Shown here: positions 35,389 to 44,673 of the stretch, piece by piece
Layout: each line of letters opens with the position of its first letter
How positions within the stretch are numbered: the first letter of the stretch is position 1
Source of the DNA: Allobosea sp.
GTDB taxonomy: Bacteria > Pseudomonadota > Alphaproteobacteria > Rhizobiales > Beijerinckiaceae
Length of the DNA stretch: 64,000 nucleotides
NCBI RefSeq assembly: GCF_030695125.1
Contig: NZ_JAUYTP010000058.1
Coordinates: forward strand, 1-64,000
Direction of reading: 5' to 3'
Notes under the pieces: model-generated
Told to the model about the DNA's origin: nothing
Seen by the model: the letters and a program-made list of their open reading frames with translations, nothing else
Database searches by the model: none
Position numbers and translations under genes: made by a program

Positions 35389-36390
35389 TCAGTTGCCAGA
35401 CGCCGCCCTCACCCGGCCGACCTCGATGCCGTTCCAGTTCGTCATCACGCTCTCGCGCAGCGGCGCGAAGGCGGCCAAGCCGGCCTCGTCCATCGGCAGG
35501 AACCGCGCTATCAGGTCTGCCATCACCACCTCCGCCGCACGGCCGGCGCCATCGTCGCATTTCAGCGCGATGCCATAGCCCAGCTCCGGCAAGGTGCCGC
35601 AATAGACGCCTTCAGCGCCGGTCTTGATGAAGATGCGCTCGCGCAGCAGCTCCATGGCGCGGGTATCGAAGCGGCCGGTGCCGGCCACCATGAAAGGATG
35701 CGCCGCGGCGGCCTTGCGGATGCGGGCGGCCGCCTTCGCCCGCTCAGGGCCGAAGCCATGGCCGGTGCCGATGCGGGCGAAGCCGAGGGCAAGAGCCTTC
35801 AGCGGCACCGCATAGGTCGGGATCGAGCAGCCGTCTGTGCCCATCAGGTCGGTCGAGTGGGCGGCTCCGGTGACATCCTCCAGCGCGCCGCGCACGGCCT
35901 TCTGCACGGCATGGCCGGCCTTCACATAGCCTGCGGGGTCCTCGTCGATCCCGCAGGCGAGGCAGACGAAGCCGGCATGCTTGCCGGAGCAGTTGTTGTT
36001 GAGCGCGCTCGGCTCGCGGCCGGCCCGTGCCAGCGCGCGAGCGGCATTCTCGTTCATCGGCCAATGCGCGCCGCATTCGAGGCAGCCGGCCTCGCGCCCG
36101 GCCTTGGCGAGCATCGCCAGCGAGGTTTCGGCATGCAGCGGCTCGCCGGAGTGGGAGGAGACGGCGAGCGCGATCTCGGCCTCGGTCAGGCCGTAGCGGT
36201 CAGCGGCGCCGCTCTCGAGCAGCGGCAGCGCCTGGATCGCCTTCACCGCCGAGCGCGGGAAGACGGGGCGCTCGACATCGCCGGTGGAAAAGACCACGCC
36301 GCCATCGGCGTCGACGACGATGGCGGCGCCGCGATGGCGCGATTCGACCGTGCCGCCGCGCGTCACCTCGGCCAGGATCGGGTTGTCCAT
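35389..36390 (-). CDS. L-asparaginase II, Rhizobium etli type
   Basis: ATG 36390 follows GGGGAGACG. The 333-residue protein belongs to the Asparaginase_II (PF06089) class, unrelated to E. coli AnsB. Known catalytic features are visible: FPRSAVKAIQ (Ser/Lys), AVSSHSGE (Ser), the metal-site pair in NNNCSGKHAGFVC (Cys, Lys) and a later Cys in TDGCSIPTYAVPL, plus the LPELGYGIALKCDDG Lys. It hydrolyses asparagine to aspartate and ammonia. It is convergent with the TIGR03808 gene and divergent from a formamidase-like hydrolase. Confidence 0.9.
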   Translation of the reverse strand: MDNPILAEVTRGGTVESRHRGAAIVVDADGGVVFSTGDVERPVFPRSAVKAIQALPLLESGAADRYGLTEAEIALAVSSHSGEPLHAETSLAMLAKAGREAGCLECGAHWPMNENAARALARAGREPSALNNNCSGKHAGFVCLACGIDEDPAGYVKAGHAVQKAVRGALEDVTGAAHSTDLMGTDGCSIPTYAVPLKALALGFARIGTGHGFGPERAKAAARIRKAAAAHPFMVAGTGRFDTRAMELLRERIFIKTGAEGVYCGTLPELGYGIALKCDDGAGRAAEVVMADLIARFLPMDEAGLAAFAPLRESVMTNWNGIEVGRVRAASGN

Positions 36391-36559
36391 CGTCGTCTCC
36401 CCAGCAAAAGCGTCCTGCACGAGACGCGCGCAGCCTTGTGCCGCCCATGGCTCGACCTGTCAAAAGCGATGGCGCACAGTGGCGACACCTGCCAAGCGGG
36501 GGGTGACGCGCTCCCGAAAGGGGGCTGCATCCGCAGATCGGGCGAGCCGGAGCGAGGGA

Positions 36560-37384
36560 ATGTCGGGCGACTACGAGATCCAGTACAACAACCGCGCCCG
36601 CGTGCCGGAGCATCCGCAGATCATCGCGAGTTGGGCCGGGGATGCCGAGGCCTATCGCGCCGAGGCCCTGTGCGAGCTGGGCGTGTCCTATGGCGAGAGC
36701 GAGCGCCAGCGCTACGACCTGTTCAAGCCCGAGACGATGCGCGGCAACGCCATCGTCCTGTTCATCCATGGCGGCTACTGGCAGGCGCTCGACCGGAGCT
36801 TCTTTTCGCATATGGCGCGCGGGCTGAACCGGCGCGGCGTCCCCGTTGCGGTCGTCGGCTATGATCTCTGCCCGCAGGTCGAGGTCGGCCACATCGTCTG
36901 GGAGATGCAGCATGCGGCCGCGGCCCTGTGGCAGCGCTACACGCTGCCGGTGGTCGCGAGCGGCCACTCGGCGGGTGGGCACCTTGCCGCCTGCCTGCTC
37001 GCGACCAACTGGGCCAATGTCGAGGAGAACCTGCCGGAGCATCTCGTGCCGGCCGCTTACGGCATTTCGGGCCTCTACAATCTGAAGCCTCTGACGGAGA
37101 CCAGCATCAACGGTGCGCTCAATCTCAGCTTCGAGGCGGCCGAGCGCGAGAGCCCGCTGTTCTGGCCGGCGCCCTCCGGCCTGGTCATGGACGCCGTCGT
37201 CGGCGGCGAGGAGAGCGAGGAGTACTTCAAGCAGAGCCGCCGCATCGTCGATGTCTGGGGGCTGTCGGGCGTCCGCACCCGCTATGAGGAGATCGCCGGC
37301 GCCAACCACTTCACGGTGATCGCGGGCCTCGCCGATCCCGAGAACGCCATGACGCGCCGCATCGCCGAACTCGCCGGCGCTTGA
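36560..37384 (+). CDS. Alpha/beta hydrolase, arylformamidase (KynB/BNA7)-like
   Basis: ATG 36560 follows GAGCGAGGGA. The 274-residue protein has the HGGYW oxyanion motif of formamidase-type hydrolases (LFIHGGYWQALD) and the nucleophile elbow VASGHSAGGHLAA; GANHFTVIAG supplies the catalytic His. Resemblance to N-formylkynurenine formamidase is clear, but no other kynurenine gene is nearby, so the substrate is open. It has no signal peptide and is cytosolic. Confidence 0.8.
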   Translation: MSGDYEIQYNNRARVPEHPQIIASWAGDAEAYRAEALCELGVSYGESERQRYDLFKPETMRGNAIVLFIHGGYWQALDRSFFSHMARGLNRRGVPVAVVGYDLCPQVEVGHIVWEMQHAAAALWQRYTLPVVASGHSAGGHLAACLLATNWANVEENLPEHLVPAAYGISGLYNLKPLTETSINGALNLSFEAAERESPLFWPAPSGLVMDAVVGGEESEEYFKQSRRIVDVWGLSGVRTRYEEIAGANHFTVIAGLADPENAMTRRIAELAGA

Positions 37385-37488
37385 TCTGACGGGGCGGGAG
37401 GCTCTATCCAGATCGGGCGCGGCGGCTGCGGCGGGCGGCCTCCCGGCCGCCGGACGGGCCAGACCGCAGACGAGATCCGGAGCCCGCG

Positions 37489-37725
37489 ATGCAGACCTTC
37501 TTCGTCGAGATCAAATGCAAGCTCGGCAAGACCTATGAGGTCGCCAGCGAACTCGCCGATCGCGAGATCGCCTCCGAGATCTATTCGACCGCCGGCAATT
37601 ACGACATCCTGGCGAAGTTCCATGTCGCGGCCGATGTCGATATCGGCCATTTCGTCGCCCAGAAGGTGCAGTCGATCCCCGAAATCGCCGACACCCACAC
37701 GATCATCACCTTCAAGGCGTTTTAG
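37489..37725 (+). CDS. Stand-alone Lrp/AsnC ligand-binding (RAM) domain protein
   Basis: The 78-residue protein consists only of a RAM domain: MQTFFVEIKCKLGKTYEV, then SEIYSTAGNYDILAKF and the DTHTIITFKAF C-terminal strand. The DNA-binding domain of Lrp proteins is missing. Such stand-alone RAM proteins are known and bind amino acids as dimers or larger rings. A regulatory role by hetero-assembly with a full Lrp protein (for example that at 28.5 kb) is possible but not shown. The ATG follows GAGATCCGGAG. Confidence 0.88.
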   Translation: MQTFFVEIKCKLGKTYEVASELADREIASEIYSTAGNYDILAKFHVAADVDIGHFVAQKVQSIPEIADTHTIITFKAF

Positions 37726-37880
37726 GCCGGCGGGGTGCATCGCGCACTTCGCGCGCCAGACGGCGTGCTGACCGGCATTCCGCTTTCTCACCACGCATTA
37801 TTGCCGCCGTCGCGCTTGACGCGGCGGGGCTTTCCGCGCGACCTCCTGCCCTCGAATTGCGATGCGAAGGAAGCGTGGGG

Positions 37881-40181
37881 ATGGCTAAGAGCACCTTGTC
37901 GGCGGATATGCGCTCGGGCGCGCTCGTCTATCACCGCCTGCCCCGCCCCGGTAAGATCGAGATCCAGGCGACCAAGCCGCTCGGCAACCAGCGCGACCTC
38001 GCGCTCGCCTATTCCCCCGGCGTCGCCGCCGCCTGCGAAGCCATCGTCGACGATCCCTCCCAGGCCGCCGAGCTGACTTCGCGCCAGAACCTCGTCGCCG
38101 TCATCACCAACGGCACCGCCGTGCTGGGGCTGGGCGACATCGGCCCGCTCGCCTCCAAGCCGGTGATGGAGGGCAAGGCTGTCCTGTTCAAGAAATTCGC
38201 CGGGATCGACTGCTTCGACATCGAGGTCGAGCAGAAGAACATCGATAAATTCGTCGAGGTCGTCGCGGCGCTGGAGCCGACCTTCGGCGGCATCAATCTC
38301 GAGGACATCAAGGGCCCGGAATGCTTCGAGATCGAGGAGCAGCTCAAGGCCCGGATGAACATTCCGGTCTTCCATGACGATCAGCACGGCACGGCGATCA
38401 TCGTCTCGGCGGCGATCCTGAACGGGCTCGATCTGTCGGGGAAGAAGATCGGCGACGTCAAGATCGTCGTGTCCGGCGCGGGCGCCGCCGCGCTGGCCTG
38501 CCTCAACCTGCTGGTCGAGCTCGGGGCCCAGCGCAAGAACATCTGGGTCACCGACCTGGAAGGCGTCGTCCACAAGGGCCGCAACACCCTGATGGACCGC
38601 TGGAAGGAGGTCTATGCGCAGGAGACCGACGCCCGCACGCTGGCCGAGGTGATCCCCGGCGCGGATGTCTTCCTCGGCCTCTCGGCCGCCGGCGTGCTGA
38701 AGCCCGAGATGGCCAAGGCGATGGGTCCCAAGCCGCTGATCCTGGCGCTGGCCAATCCCAACCCCGAGATCACGCCGGAGGACGCGCTGGCGGTGCGGCC
38801 CGACGCGATGATCTGCACCGGGCGCTCGGACTATCCCAACCAGGTCAACAACGTCCTCTGCTTCCCCTACATCTTCCGCGGTGCGCTCGACGTGCAGGCG
38901 ACGACGATCAACGAGGCGATGAAGCTTGCAGCCGTGCGCGCCATTGCGGCGCTGGCGCGCGAGGCGACGTCGGACATCGCGGCGCGCGCCTATGGCGGTG
39001 AATCCTCGACCTTCGGGGCAACTTCGCTGATCCCCAACCCGTTCGATCCGCGGCTGATCATCCGCATCGCGCCGGCCGTCGCGCAGGCGGCGATGGCGAC
39101 CGGCGTGGCGCGCAAGCCGCTCGCCGACATCGAGGCCTATCGCGAGGAATTGTCGCGCTTCGTCTTCCGCTCCGGCTTCATCATGAAGCCGCTCTTCGCC
39201 CAGGCGAAGGCCGACCCCAAGCGCGTGATCTATGCGGAGGGCGAGGATGAGCGCGTGCTGCGCGCCGCCCAGATCGCGCTGGAAGAAGGGCTCGCGATCC
39301 CGATCCTGATCGGCCGCCCGAGCGTGATCGAGAGTCGCGTGCAGCGGTTCGGCCTGTCGATCCGGCCGGGCGTCGACTGCGAGGTGATCAACCCCGAAGA
39401 CGACCCGCGCTATCGCGACTACGTCCAGACCTATCTCGACATCGCCGGCCGGCGCGGCATCACCCCCGAGGCGGCACGCTCGCTCGTGCGCACCAACAAC
39501 ACGGTGATCGCGGCGCTGGCGGTGGCGCGCGGCGAGGCGGATGCGATGATCACGGGCCTCGAAGGCCGGTTCATGTCGCGGCTGCGGCACATCAAGGACA
39601 TCATAGGCCTGGCGCCTGGCGTCTGCGACATCTCGGCGATGACGCTGATCATCACCAACAAGGGCGCCTTCTTTCTCGCCGACACCCATGTGAAGCATGA
39701 TCCCAGCGCCGAGGAGATCGCGGACATGACGGTGCTGGCGGCGAGCCATGTCGCCCGCTTCGGCATCGAGCCCAAGATCGCTTTGCTCTCGCATTCGGAT
39801 TTCGGCGCGGCGGACACGCCCTCGGCGCTCAAGATGCGCAAGGCGCTCGGCCTGATCCGCGAGCGCGCGCCGGAGCTGGAATGCGATGGCGAGATGGAGG
39901 CCGATACCGCGCTGGTGGCGATGGTGCGCGAGCGCGTCCTGCCCTCCTCGCGGCTCAAGGGCGTCGCCAATGTGCTGATCTTCCCCAATCTCGACGCGGC
40001 CAACATCGCCTACCAGTTCGCCAAGGTGCTGGCGGATGCGCTGCCGGTGGGACCCATCCTGATCGGCGCGGCCAAGCCCGTGCACATCCTCACCGGCTCG
40101 GTGACAGCGCGCGGCGTCGTCAACATGACCGCGGTGGCGGTGGTCGAGGCGCAGGAGCGGGCGGCGGCTGCGGCGGGCTAG
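37881..40181 (+). CDS. maeB: NADP-dependent malic enzyme with phosphotransacetylase domain
   Basis: ATG 37881 follows AAGGAA. The 766-residue protein has an N-terminal malic enzyme (about residues 15-430; NAD(P) loop [37 protein letters not shown]) fused to a C-terminal phosphate acetyltransferase-like domain (about 440-766, with [13 protein letters not shown] and [10 protein letters not shown]). This is the MaeB architecture; the C-terminal domain usually senses acetyl-CoA rather than catalysing. It makes pyruvate and NADPH from malate. Single-gene unit. Confidence 0.94.
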   Translation: MAKSTLSADMRSGALVYHRLPRPGKIEIQATKPLGNQRDLALAYSPGVAAACEAIVDDPSQAAELTSRQNLVAVITNGTAVLGLGDIGPLASKPVMEGKAVLFKKFAGIDCFDIEVEQKNIDKFVEVVAALEPTFGGINLEDIKGPECFEIEEQLKARMNIPVFHDDQHGTAIIVSAAILNGLDLSGKKIGDVKIVVSGAGAAALACLNLLVELGAQRKNIWVTDLEGVVHKGRNTLMDRWKEVYAQETDARTLAEVIPGADVFLGLSAAGVLKPEMAKAMGPKPLILALANPNPEITPEDALAVRPDAMICTGRSDYPNQVNNVLCFPYIFRGALDVQATTINEAMKLAAVRAIAALAREATSDIAARAYGGESSTFGATSLIPNPFDPRLIIRIAPAVAQAAMATGVARKPLADIEAYREELSRFVFRSGFIMKPLFAQAKADPKRVIYAEGEDERVLRAAQIALEEGLAIPILIGRPSVIESRVQRFGLSIRPGVDCEVINPEDDPRYRDYVQTYLDIAGRRGITPEAARSLVRTNNTVIAALAVARGEADAMITGLEGRFMSRLRHIKDIIGLAPGVCDISAMTLIITNKGAFFLADTHVKHDPSAEEIADMTVLAASHVARFGIEPKIALLSHSDFGAADTPSALKMRKALGLIRERAPELECDGEMEADTALVAMVRERVLPSSRLKGVANVLIFPNLDAANIAYQFAKVLADALPVGPILIGAAKPVHILTGSVTARGVVNMTAVAVVEAQERAAAAAG

Positions 40182-40310
40182 CCGCGGCGCCGGATCCGTT
40201 TTCCTGGAGCAGATGGCTCCGGGCGCTTGGCAGGCCGTCAAAGCCGGGCTCTACTTCCCTTCGCGAATCCCTGCTTTGCGGCCGTGTCGTCGTCCGAGGG
40301 GAGATTGTCG

Positions 40311-41912
40311 ATGTTCACAGCCCTGCGCCGCGCGGCCTCCCCAATGCTGGCGGCACTGCTGGTGCTGGCAGGTGTCGGCCCGGCCCTGGCCCAGGGCGTG
40401 CTCCACCGCGGCAACGACGGCGATCCGCGCAGCTTCGATCCCCACCAGTCGACGACCGTGGCCGAGGCGCATCTGCTGCGCGACCTGTCCGAAGGGCTGG
40501 TGATCCACAATATGCGGGGCGCGGTCGTCCCCGGCGTCGCCGAAAGCTGGACGACGAGCGAGGATGGCAGGATCTGGCGCTTCGCGCTGCGCGAGACCGC
40601 GCGCTGGTCCAATGGCGACCCGGTGACGGCGGGAGATTTCGTGGCCTCGTTGCGGCGCGTGCTCGATCCACGCAGCGGCGCTCCTTCCGCCGCGCTGCTC
40701 TACCCGATCCTGAACGCGGAGAAGCTGCACAAGGGCGCCGAAGGGACGACCCCCACCGATCTCGGGGTGAGCGCACCCGAGCCGCTGCGCCTCGAGATCA
40801 CGCTGGAGCGGCCGACGCCCTATCTGCTCGCGCTCTTGACGCACCCGGCCGGGCTGCCGGTCCACCGCTCGATGATGGAGCGGATCGGGAGAAGCGGCGC
40901 CGGGCCGGAGGCGCTGGTGACCAACGGGCCCTATCGCCTCCGGGAGTTCGTGCCCAATTCGCATATCCGGCTGGACCGGAACCCGGCCTTCCATGACGCC
41001 GCGAACGTCGCGGTCGAGACGGTGATTGTCTATCCGAGCTCGGACCCCGCCGTCGCGGCGCGGCGTTTCCAGGCCGGAGAGCTGCACCTGACGACCGACA
41101 TCCCCGCTGACCAGATCCAGGGTCTGCGGGCCAAGCTCGGCGCGCAGGTCAAGATCGCGCCGGGGCTGGGCACCTATTTCCTCGTGCTCAACACGGCCAA
41201 GCCCCCCTTCAACGACACCCGGGTGCGAAGGGCGCTTTCACTGGCGATCGACCGCGAGTTCATCGCGGAGCGGATCTGGAGCGGGGCGATGCTGCCGGCC
41301 TATGGCGTGATCCCGCCCGGCATCGGCCATTACGGCGAGCGCGCCGAGCTCGACTTCAAGATGGCCACGCCGCTGGAGCGTGAGGAGGAGGCGCGCCGGC
41401 TCCTGGCCGCAGCCGGGTTCGGGCCCGGTGTGCCGCTGCGGCTGGAGTTGCGCTACAACCGCAGCGACGACAACCGCCGCACCATCCAGGCCATCGCCGA
41501 GCAGTGGACGGCGATCGGCGTCGAGACCTCCCTGTTCGAGACCGACAGCGCCAGTCATTTCGCGCATCTGCGCGAGGGCGGCGAATTCGACGTCGCGCGC
41601 TATGGCTGGATCGCCGATTATTCCGATCCCCAGAATATCCTGTTCCTGTTCCAGAGCGACACGCACAGCTTCAACTTCGGCCGCTTCGCCGATCCGCAGT
41701 TCGACAGGCTGATGGCGCTCGCCGCCGCCCAGCCAGATCTCGCGGAGCGGGCGGCCATCCTGCGCGAGGCCGACAGCGTCATCGCCCGCGAGCAGCCCTG
41801 GATACCGGTGCTGCACTACACGACGCGCAATCTCGTCTCGCCGAAGCTTACCGGCTTCGCACCCAACCCGCATGGTGCGATCCCCAGCCGCTTCCTCAGC
41901 CTCCGGCCCTGA
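40311..41912 (+). CDS. Oligopeptide-type ABC substrate-binding protein (SBP family 5)
   Basis: ATG 40311 follows GAGGGGAG. The 533-residue product has a signal peptide ending PALAQ and then VLHRGNDGDPRSFDPHQS, typical of OppA/DppA. Further marks are WRFALRETARWSNGDPVTA, FNDTRVRRALSLAIDR and a C-terminal EQPWIPVLHY. It is periplasmic and binds oligopeptides or similar compounds. No permease or ATPase gene is adjacent, so it must work with components encoded elsewhere or be an orphan receptor. Confidence 0.9.
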   Translation: MFTALRRAASPMLAALLVLAGVGPALAQGVLHRGNDGDPRSFDPHQSTTVAEAHLLRDLSEGLVIHNMRGAVVPGVAESWTTSEDGRIWRFALRETARWSNGDPVTAGDFVASLRRVLDPRSGAPSAALLYPILNAEKLHKGAEGTTPTDLGVSAPEPLRLEITLERPTPYLLALLTHPAGLPVHRSMMERIGRSGAGPEALVTNGPYRLREFVPNSHIRLDRNPAFHDAANVAVETVIVYPSSDPAVAARRFQAGELHLTTDIPADQIQGLRAKLGAQVKIAPGLGTYFLVLNTAKPPFNDTRVRRALSLAIDREFIAERIWSGAMLPAYGVIPPGIGHYGERAELDFKMATPLEREEEARRLLAAAGFGPGVPLRLELRYNRSDDNRRTIQAIAEQWTAIGVETSLFETDSASHFAHLREGGEFDVARYGWIADYSDPQNILFLFQSDTHSFNFGRFADPQFDRLMALAAAQPDLAERAAILREADSVIAREQPWIPVLHYTTRNLVSPKLTGFAPNPHGAIPSRFLSLRP

Positions 41913-42038
41913 ATCCGGAAGGGATGTCCCGGAAAATGCCGGGGCGCCCCGCGCTGGCGAAGGGGCATTCGCCCTCGCGCCCGCGGCGTTCGTCGGCTAG
42001 GACAGTCCTGCCTTTCAACCGCTGACGAGACCTGATCG

Positions 42039-42896
42039 ATGAGCCGCATTGTCTATGTGAACGGCGCCTATCTGCCGGAGGAAGACGCCACCATCTCGAT
42101 CTTCGACCGCGGCTTCATCTTCGGCGACGGCATCTACGAGGTTTCGGCCGTGATCGGCGGCAAGCTCGTCGATTGCGAGGCGCATCTGGCGCGGCTCGCG
42201 CGCTCCTGCGGCGAGATCAGGCTCGCCCTGCCCTGGTCGACGGCGGAACTGGTGGCTATCCATGATGAACTTATCAAGCGCAACGCGTTGGACGAGGGCG
42301 GCATCTATCTGCAGGTCTCGCGCGGCGCCTCGGACCGCGATTTCGCCTTCCCGAAGGACGTGCCGCCGACGCTGGTGATGTTCACCCAGGCGCGCAACTT
42401 CGTGAACGCGCCGACGGTAAAGACCGGCATCAAGGTCGTCTCGACGCCGGATCTGCGCTGGGCCCGGCGCGACATCAAGAGCGTCAACCTGCTCGCCCCG
42501 GTGCTCGCCAAGCAGTTCGCCGCCGAAAACGGCGCGCAGGAAGCCTGGATGATCGAGGACGGCGTCGTAACCGAGGGCGCCTCGTCGACCGCCTGGATCG
42601 TCAAGGGCAAGACGCTGATCTCGCGGCCGCTCTCCAACAAGGTCCTGCCCGGCATCACCCGCAAGGCCGTGCTGGCGTATATCGCGGAGACGGGCTTCAC
42701 TTTCGAGGAGCGCGAATTCACGTTGCAGGAGGCGCTGGATGCCGAGGAGGCCTTCATCACGTCGGCGACCAGCCTCGTCATGCCGGTGACGACGATCGAC
42801 GGCCACAGCATCCACAACGGCGCACCGGGCCCCACCGCGCTGCGCCTGCGCGAGATCTATATCGACTTCGCGCGCAAGGGCGGCGTGCTGGGGTGA
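42039..42896 (+). CDS. dat: D-amino-acid transaminase (class IV PLP)
   Basis: The 285-residue protein has the fold-IV signature: FDRGFIFGDGIYEV near the N-terminus, LQVSRGASDRDFAFP, the PLP Lys in WARRDIKSVNLLAPVLAKQ and the phosphate-binding EGASSTAWIV. The RxxxFxFPKD-type segment favours D-alanine aminotransferase over branched-chain enzymes. It makes D-glutamate or D-alanine for peptidoglycan, or degrades D-amino acids. It is encoded alone; a family C element follows its stop. Confidence 0.88.
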   Translation: MSRIVYVNGAYLPEEDATISIFDRGFIFGDGIYEVSAVIGGKLVDCEAHLARLARSCGEIRLALPWSTAELVAIHDELIKRNALDEGGIYLQVSRGASDRDFAFPKDVPPTLVMFTQARNFVNAPTVKTGIKVVSTPDLRWARRDIKSVNLLAPVLAKQFAAENGAQEAWMIEDGVVTEGASSTAWIVKGKTLISRPLSNKVLPGITRKAVLAYIAETGFTFEEREFTLQEALDAEEAFITSATSLVMPVTTIDGHSIHNGAPGPTALRLREIYIDFARKGGVLG

Positions 42897-42925
42897 CCTG
42901 ATACGGTCTCTTCCGCAACCTCCTC

Positions 42926-43029
42926 GTCATCCCGGACAAGCGGCGCAGCCGCGCCGATCCGGGATCCATCGGAGAGCGCAATTCCCTACGATGGATCCCG
43001 GAGCTCCGCTTCGCTGCGTCCGGGATGAC
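42926..43029. repeat. Intergenic palindromic element, family C
   Basis: 104 bp, starting GTCATCCCGGACAAGCGGCG and ending GCTGCGTCCGGGATGAC. The inner arms CCGGGATCCATC and GATGGATCCCGG are also complementary. It lies between the convergent transaminase and guanine deaminase genes. Relatives are at 44498 and 59307. Confidence 0.87.
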
Positions 43030-43044
43030 GGGGAGGTTCGGGCG

Positions 43045-44364
43045 TCAATCCGGATGGGACGGTCGCGGCACCCGCTCGCCCATCACGTAAGTCGCGACGA
43101 CGTTGCGCTCGTCGCCGAGCGTGACCAGCACGAACAGCTCCTCGGCCAGATCGCGCGCCGTCTCGAGCCGGTGTGCCATGGCCCGCTGGGCGGCAGCATC
43201 GAGCACGACAACGTCGGCCTCATGGCCGGGCTCCAGCGAGCCGATCAGATGGTCGAGCTTCAGCGCCTTGGCGTTGCCCAGCGTGATGGCGTGGAGCGCG
43301 GCGAAGGCCGAGAGCGATTGCCCCTGCAACTGCAGCACCTTGTAGGCCTCCGACATTGTCCGCAGCATCGAATAGGAGGTGCCGCCGCCGATATCGGTCG
43401 CGACTGCCACCGGCACGCCCTCCGCCCGGGCGCGGGACCAGTCGAACAGTCCGGAGCCGAGGAAGAGATTCGAGGTCGGGCAGAACACGGCGACGCTGCC
43501 GGTTTCGGCGAAACGCCGCCATTCCCGGTCGGTCATGTGGATGCAGTGGCCGAGCAGGCTTCTGGGGCCGAGCAGTCCGTAATGCTGATAGATGCCGGCA
43601 TAGTCGCCAGGCTCGGGATAGAGTTCGTTGGCGAGCGCGATCTCGGCGCGGTTCTCGTTGATATGAGTCTGGACATGGCAGTCGGGATGCTCGGCGGCCA
43701 GCCGCCCGGCGGCCTCCATCTGCTCCGGCGTCGAGGTCACGACGAAGCGCGGGGTGATGGCGTAGAGCTGGCGGCCCTTGCCGTGCCAGCGCGCGATGAG
43801 CGCCTTCGAGTCGGCATAGCTGCTCTCGGCTGTATCGGTGAGCGCTTCGGGCGCGTTGCGGTCCATCATCACCTTGCCGGCGATCATGCGGGTGTTGCGG
43901 CGCTCGGATTCGGCAAACAGCGCTTCCGCCGATTGCGGATGCACGGAACAGTAGATCACCGCCGTCGTGGTGCCGTTGGCCAACAACTCATCGAGCAGGA
44001 AGGTCGCGAGCTTCTCCGGGTGGCCCTGCTGCGCCAGACGCTGCTCCTCGACGAAGGTGTAGCGCTCGAGCCAGTCCATCAGCTGGGCGCCATAAGAGGC
44101 GATCACCTGCGTCTGCGGCATGTGAAGATGGGCGTCGATGAAGCCGGGCATGATCAGATGCGGGCGGTGGTCGATGATCTCCGCCCCCGCCGGCAGGGTT
44201 GGCAGGATGGCCTCCGCCGCACCGACCGCGCGGATCATGCCGCCCTCGATCACCAGCACCCCGTCCGCGACATAACGATGCGCCGCCTCGCCGAGGTCGT
44301 GCGGATCGGCCACGAACCACAAAAGGCGGCCGCGCAGGGCACGAAGGGGACTGGTCTGGCTCAA
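43045..44364 (-). CDS. guaD: Guanine deaminase
   Basis: The 439-residue protein is an amidohydrolase of the GuaD type. Zinc ligands and partners are visible in GFIDAHLHMPQTQ, QTHINENRAEI, LLGHCIHM and the FCPTSNLFLGSG and VAVATDIGGG motifs. It converts guanine to xanthine, the substrate of the XDH encoded divergently from 44674. Together they form a guanine to urate route beside a purine-type importer. It is cytosolic. Confidence 0.92.
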   Translation of the reverse strand: MSQTSPLRALRGRLLWFVADPHDLGEAAHRYVADGVLVIEGGMIRAVGAAEAILPTLPAGAEIIDHRPHLIMPGFIDAHLHMPQTQVIASYGAQLMDWLERYTFVEEQRLAQQGHPEKLATFLLDELLANGTTTAVIYCSVHPQSAEALFAESERRNTRMIAGKVMMDRNAPEALTDTAESSYADSKALIARWHGKGRQLYAITPRFVVTSTPEQMEAAGRLAAEHPDCHVQTHINENRAEIALANELYPEPGDYAGIYQHYGLLGPRSLLGHCIHMTDREWRRFAETGSVAVFCPTSNLFLGSGLFDWSRARAEGVPVAVATDIGGGTSYSMLRTMSEAYKVLQLQGQSLSAFAALHAITLGNAKALKLDHLIGSLEPGHEADVVVLDAAAQRAMAHRLETARDLAEELFVLVTLGDERNVVATYVMGERVPRPSHPD

Positions 44365-44497
44365 GGATTGGCACTCCGGCTCGGATTCACATCACATCTG
44401 CACCAAATCAAAGCTTCCGGCCAAGCGGGGATCATGCCTAATCTGAGAGCATGATTTGTGTCGCATCGGATCAGTCCCGACCCTCGCCCTTCGTGCC

Positions 44498-44638
44498 GTC
44501 ATCCCGGACGCAGCGAAGCGGAGATCCGGGATCCATTCCGGAGCGCGTCCAGCAGAGGTTCCGGCATGGATCCCGGGTCTCCCGGAGCCTGTCCTTGGGC
44601 CGGCCAAAGGCCGGACCCGAGGGGGCACCCGGGATGAC
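44498..44638. repeat. Intergenic palindromic element, family C, long variant
   Basis: About 141 bp, starting GTCATCCCGGACGCAGCG and ending GGCACCCGGGATGAC, with inner arms TCCGGGATCCATTCC and GCATGGATCCCGGG. It carries an extra GGGCCGGCCAAAGGCCGGACCC hairpin absent from the other C copies. It fills most of the 309-bp divergent region between guaD and xdhA and ends 35 bp before the xdhA start, so it must overlap the regulatory region of both. Confidence 0.82.
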
Positions 44639-44673
44639 CCACAATGGAGCGCTCAGCACCATGCGAGCCGCCC

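Noticed and set aside
37788..40241. An 817-codon open frame on the minus strand opposite the malic enzyme
   Set aside because: It has no recognisable domain, a His/Arg/Asp-biased composition typical of antisense frames in GC-rich DNA, and it fully overlaps an unmistakable maeB.
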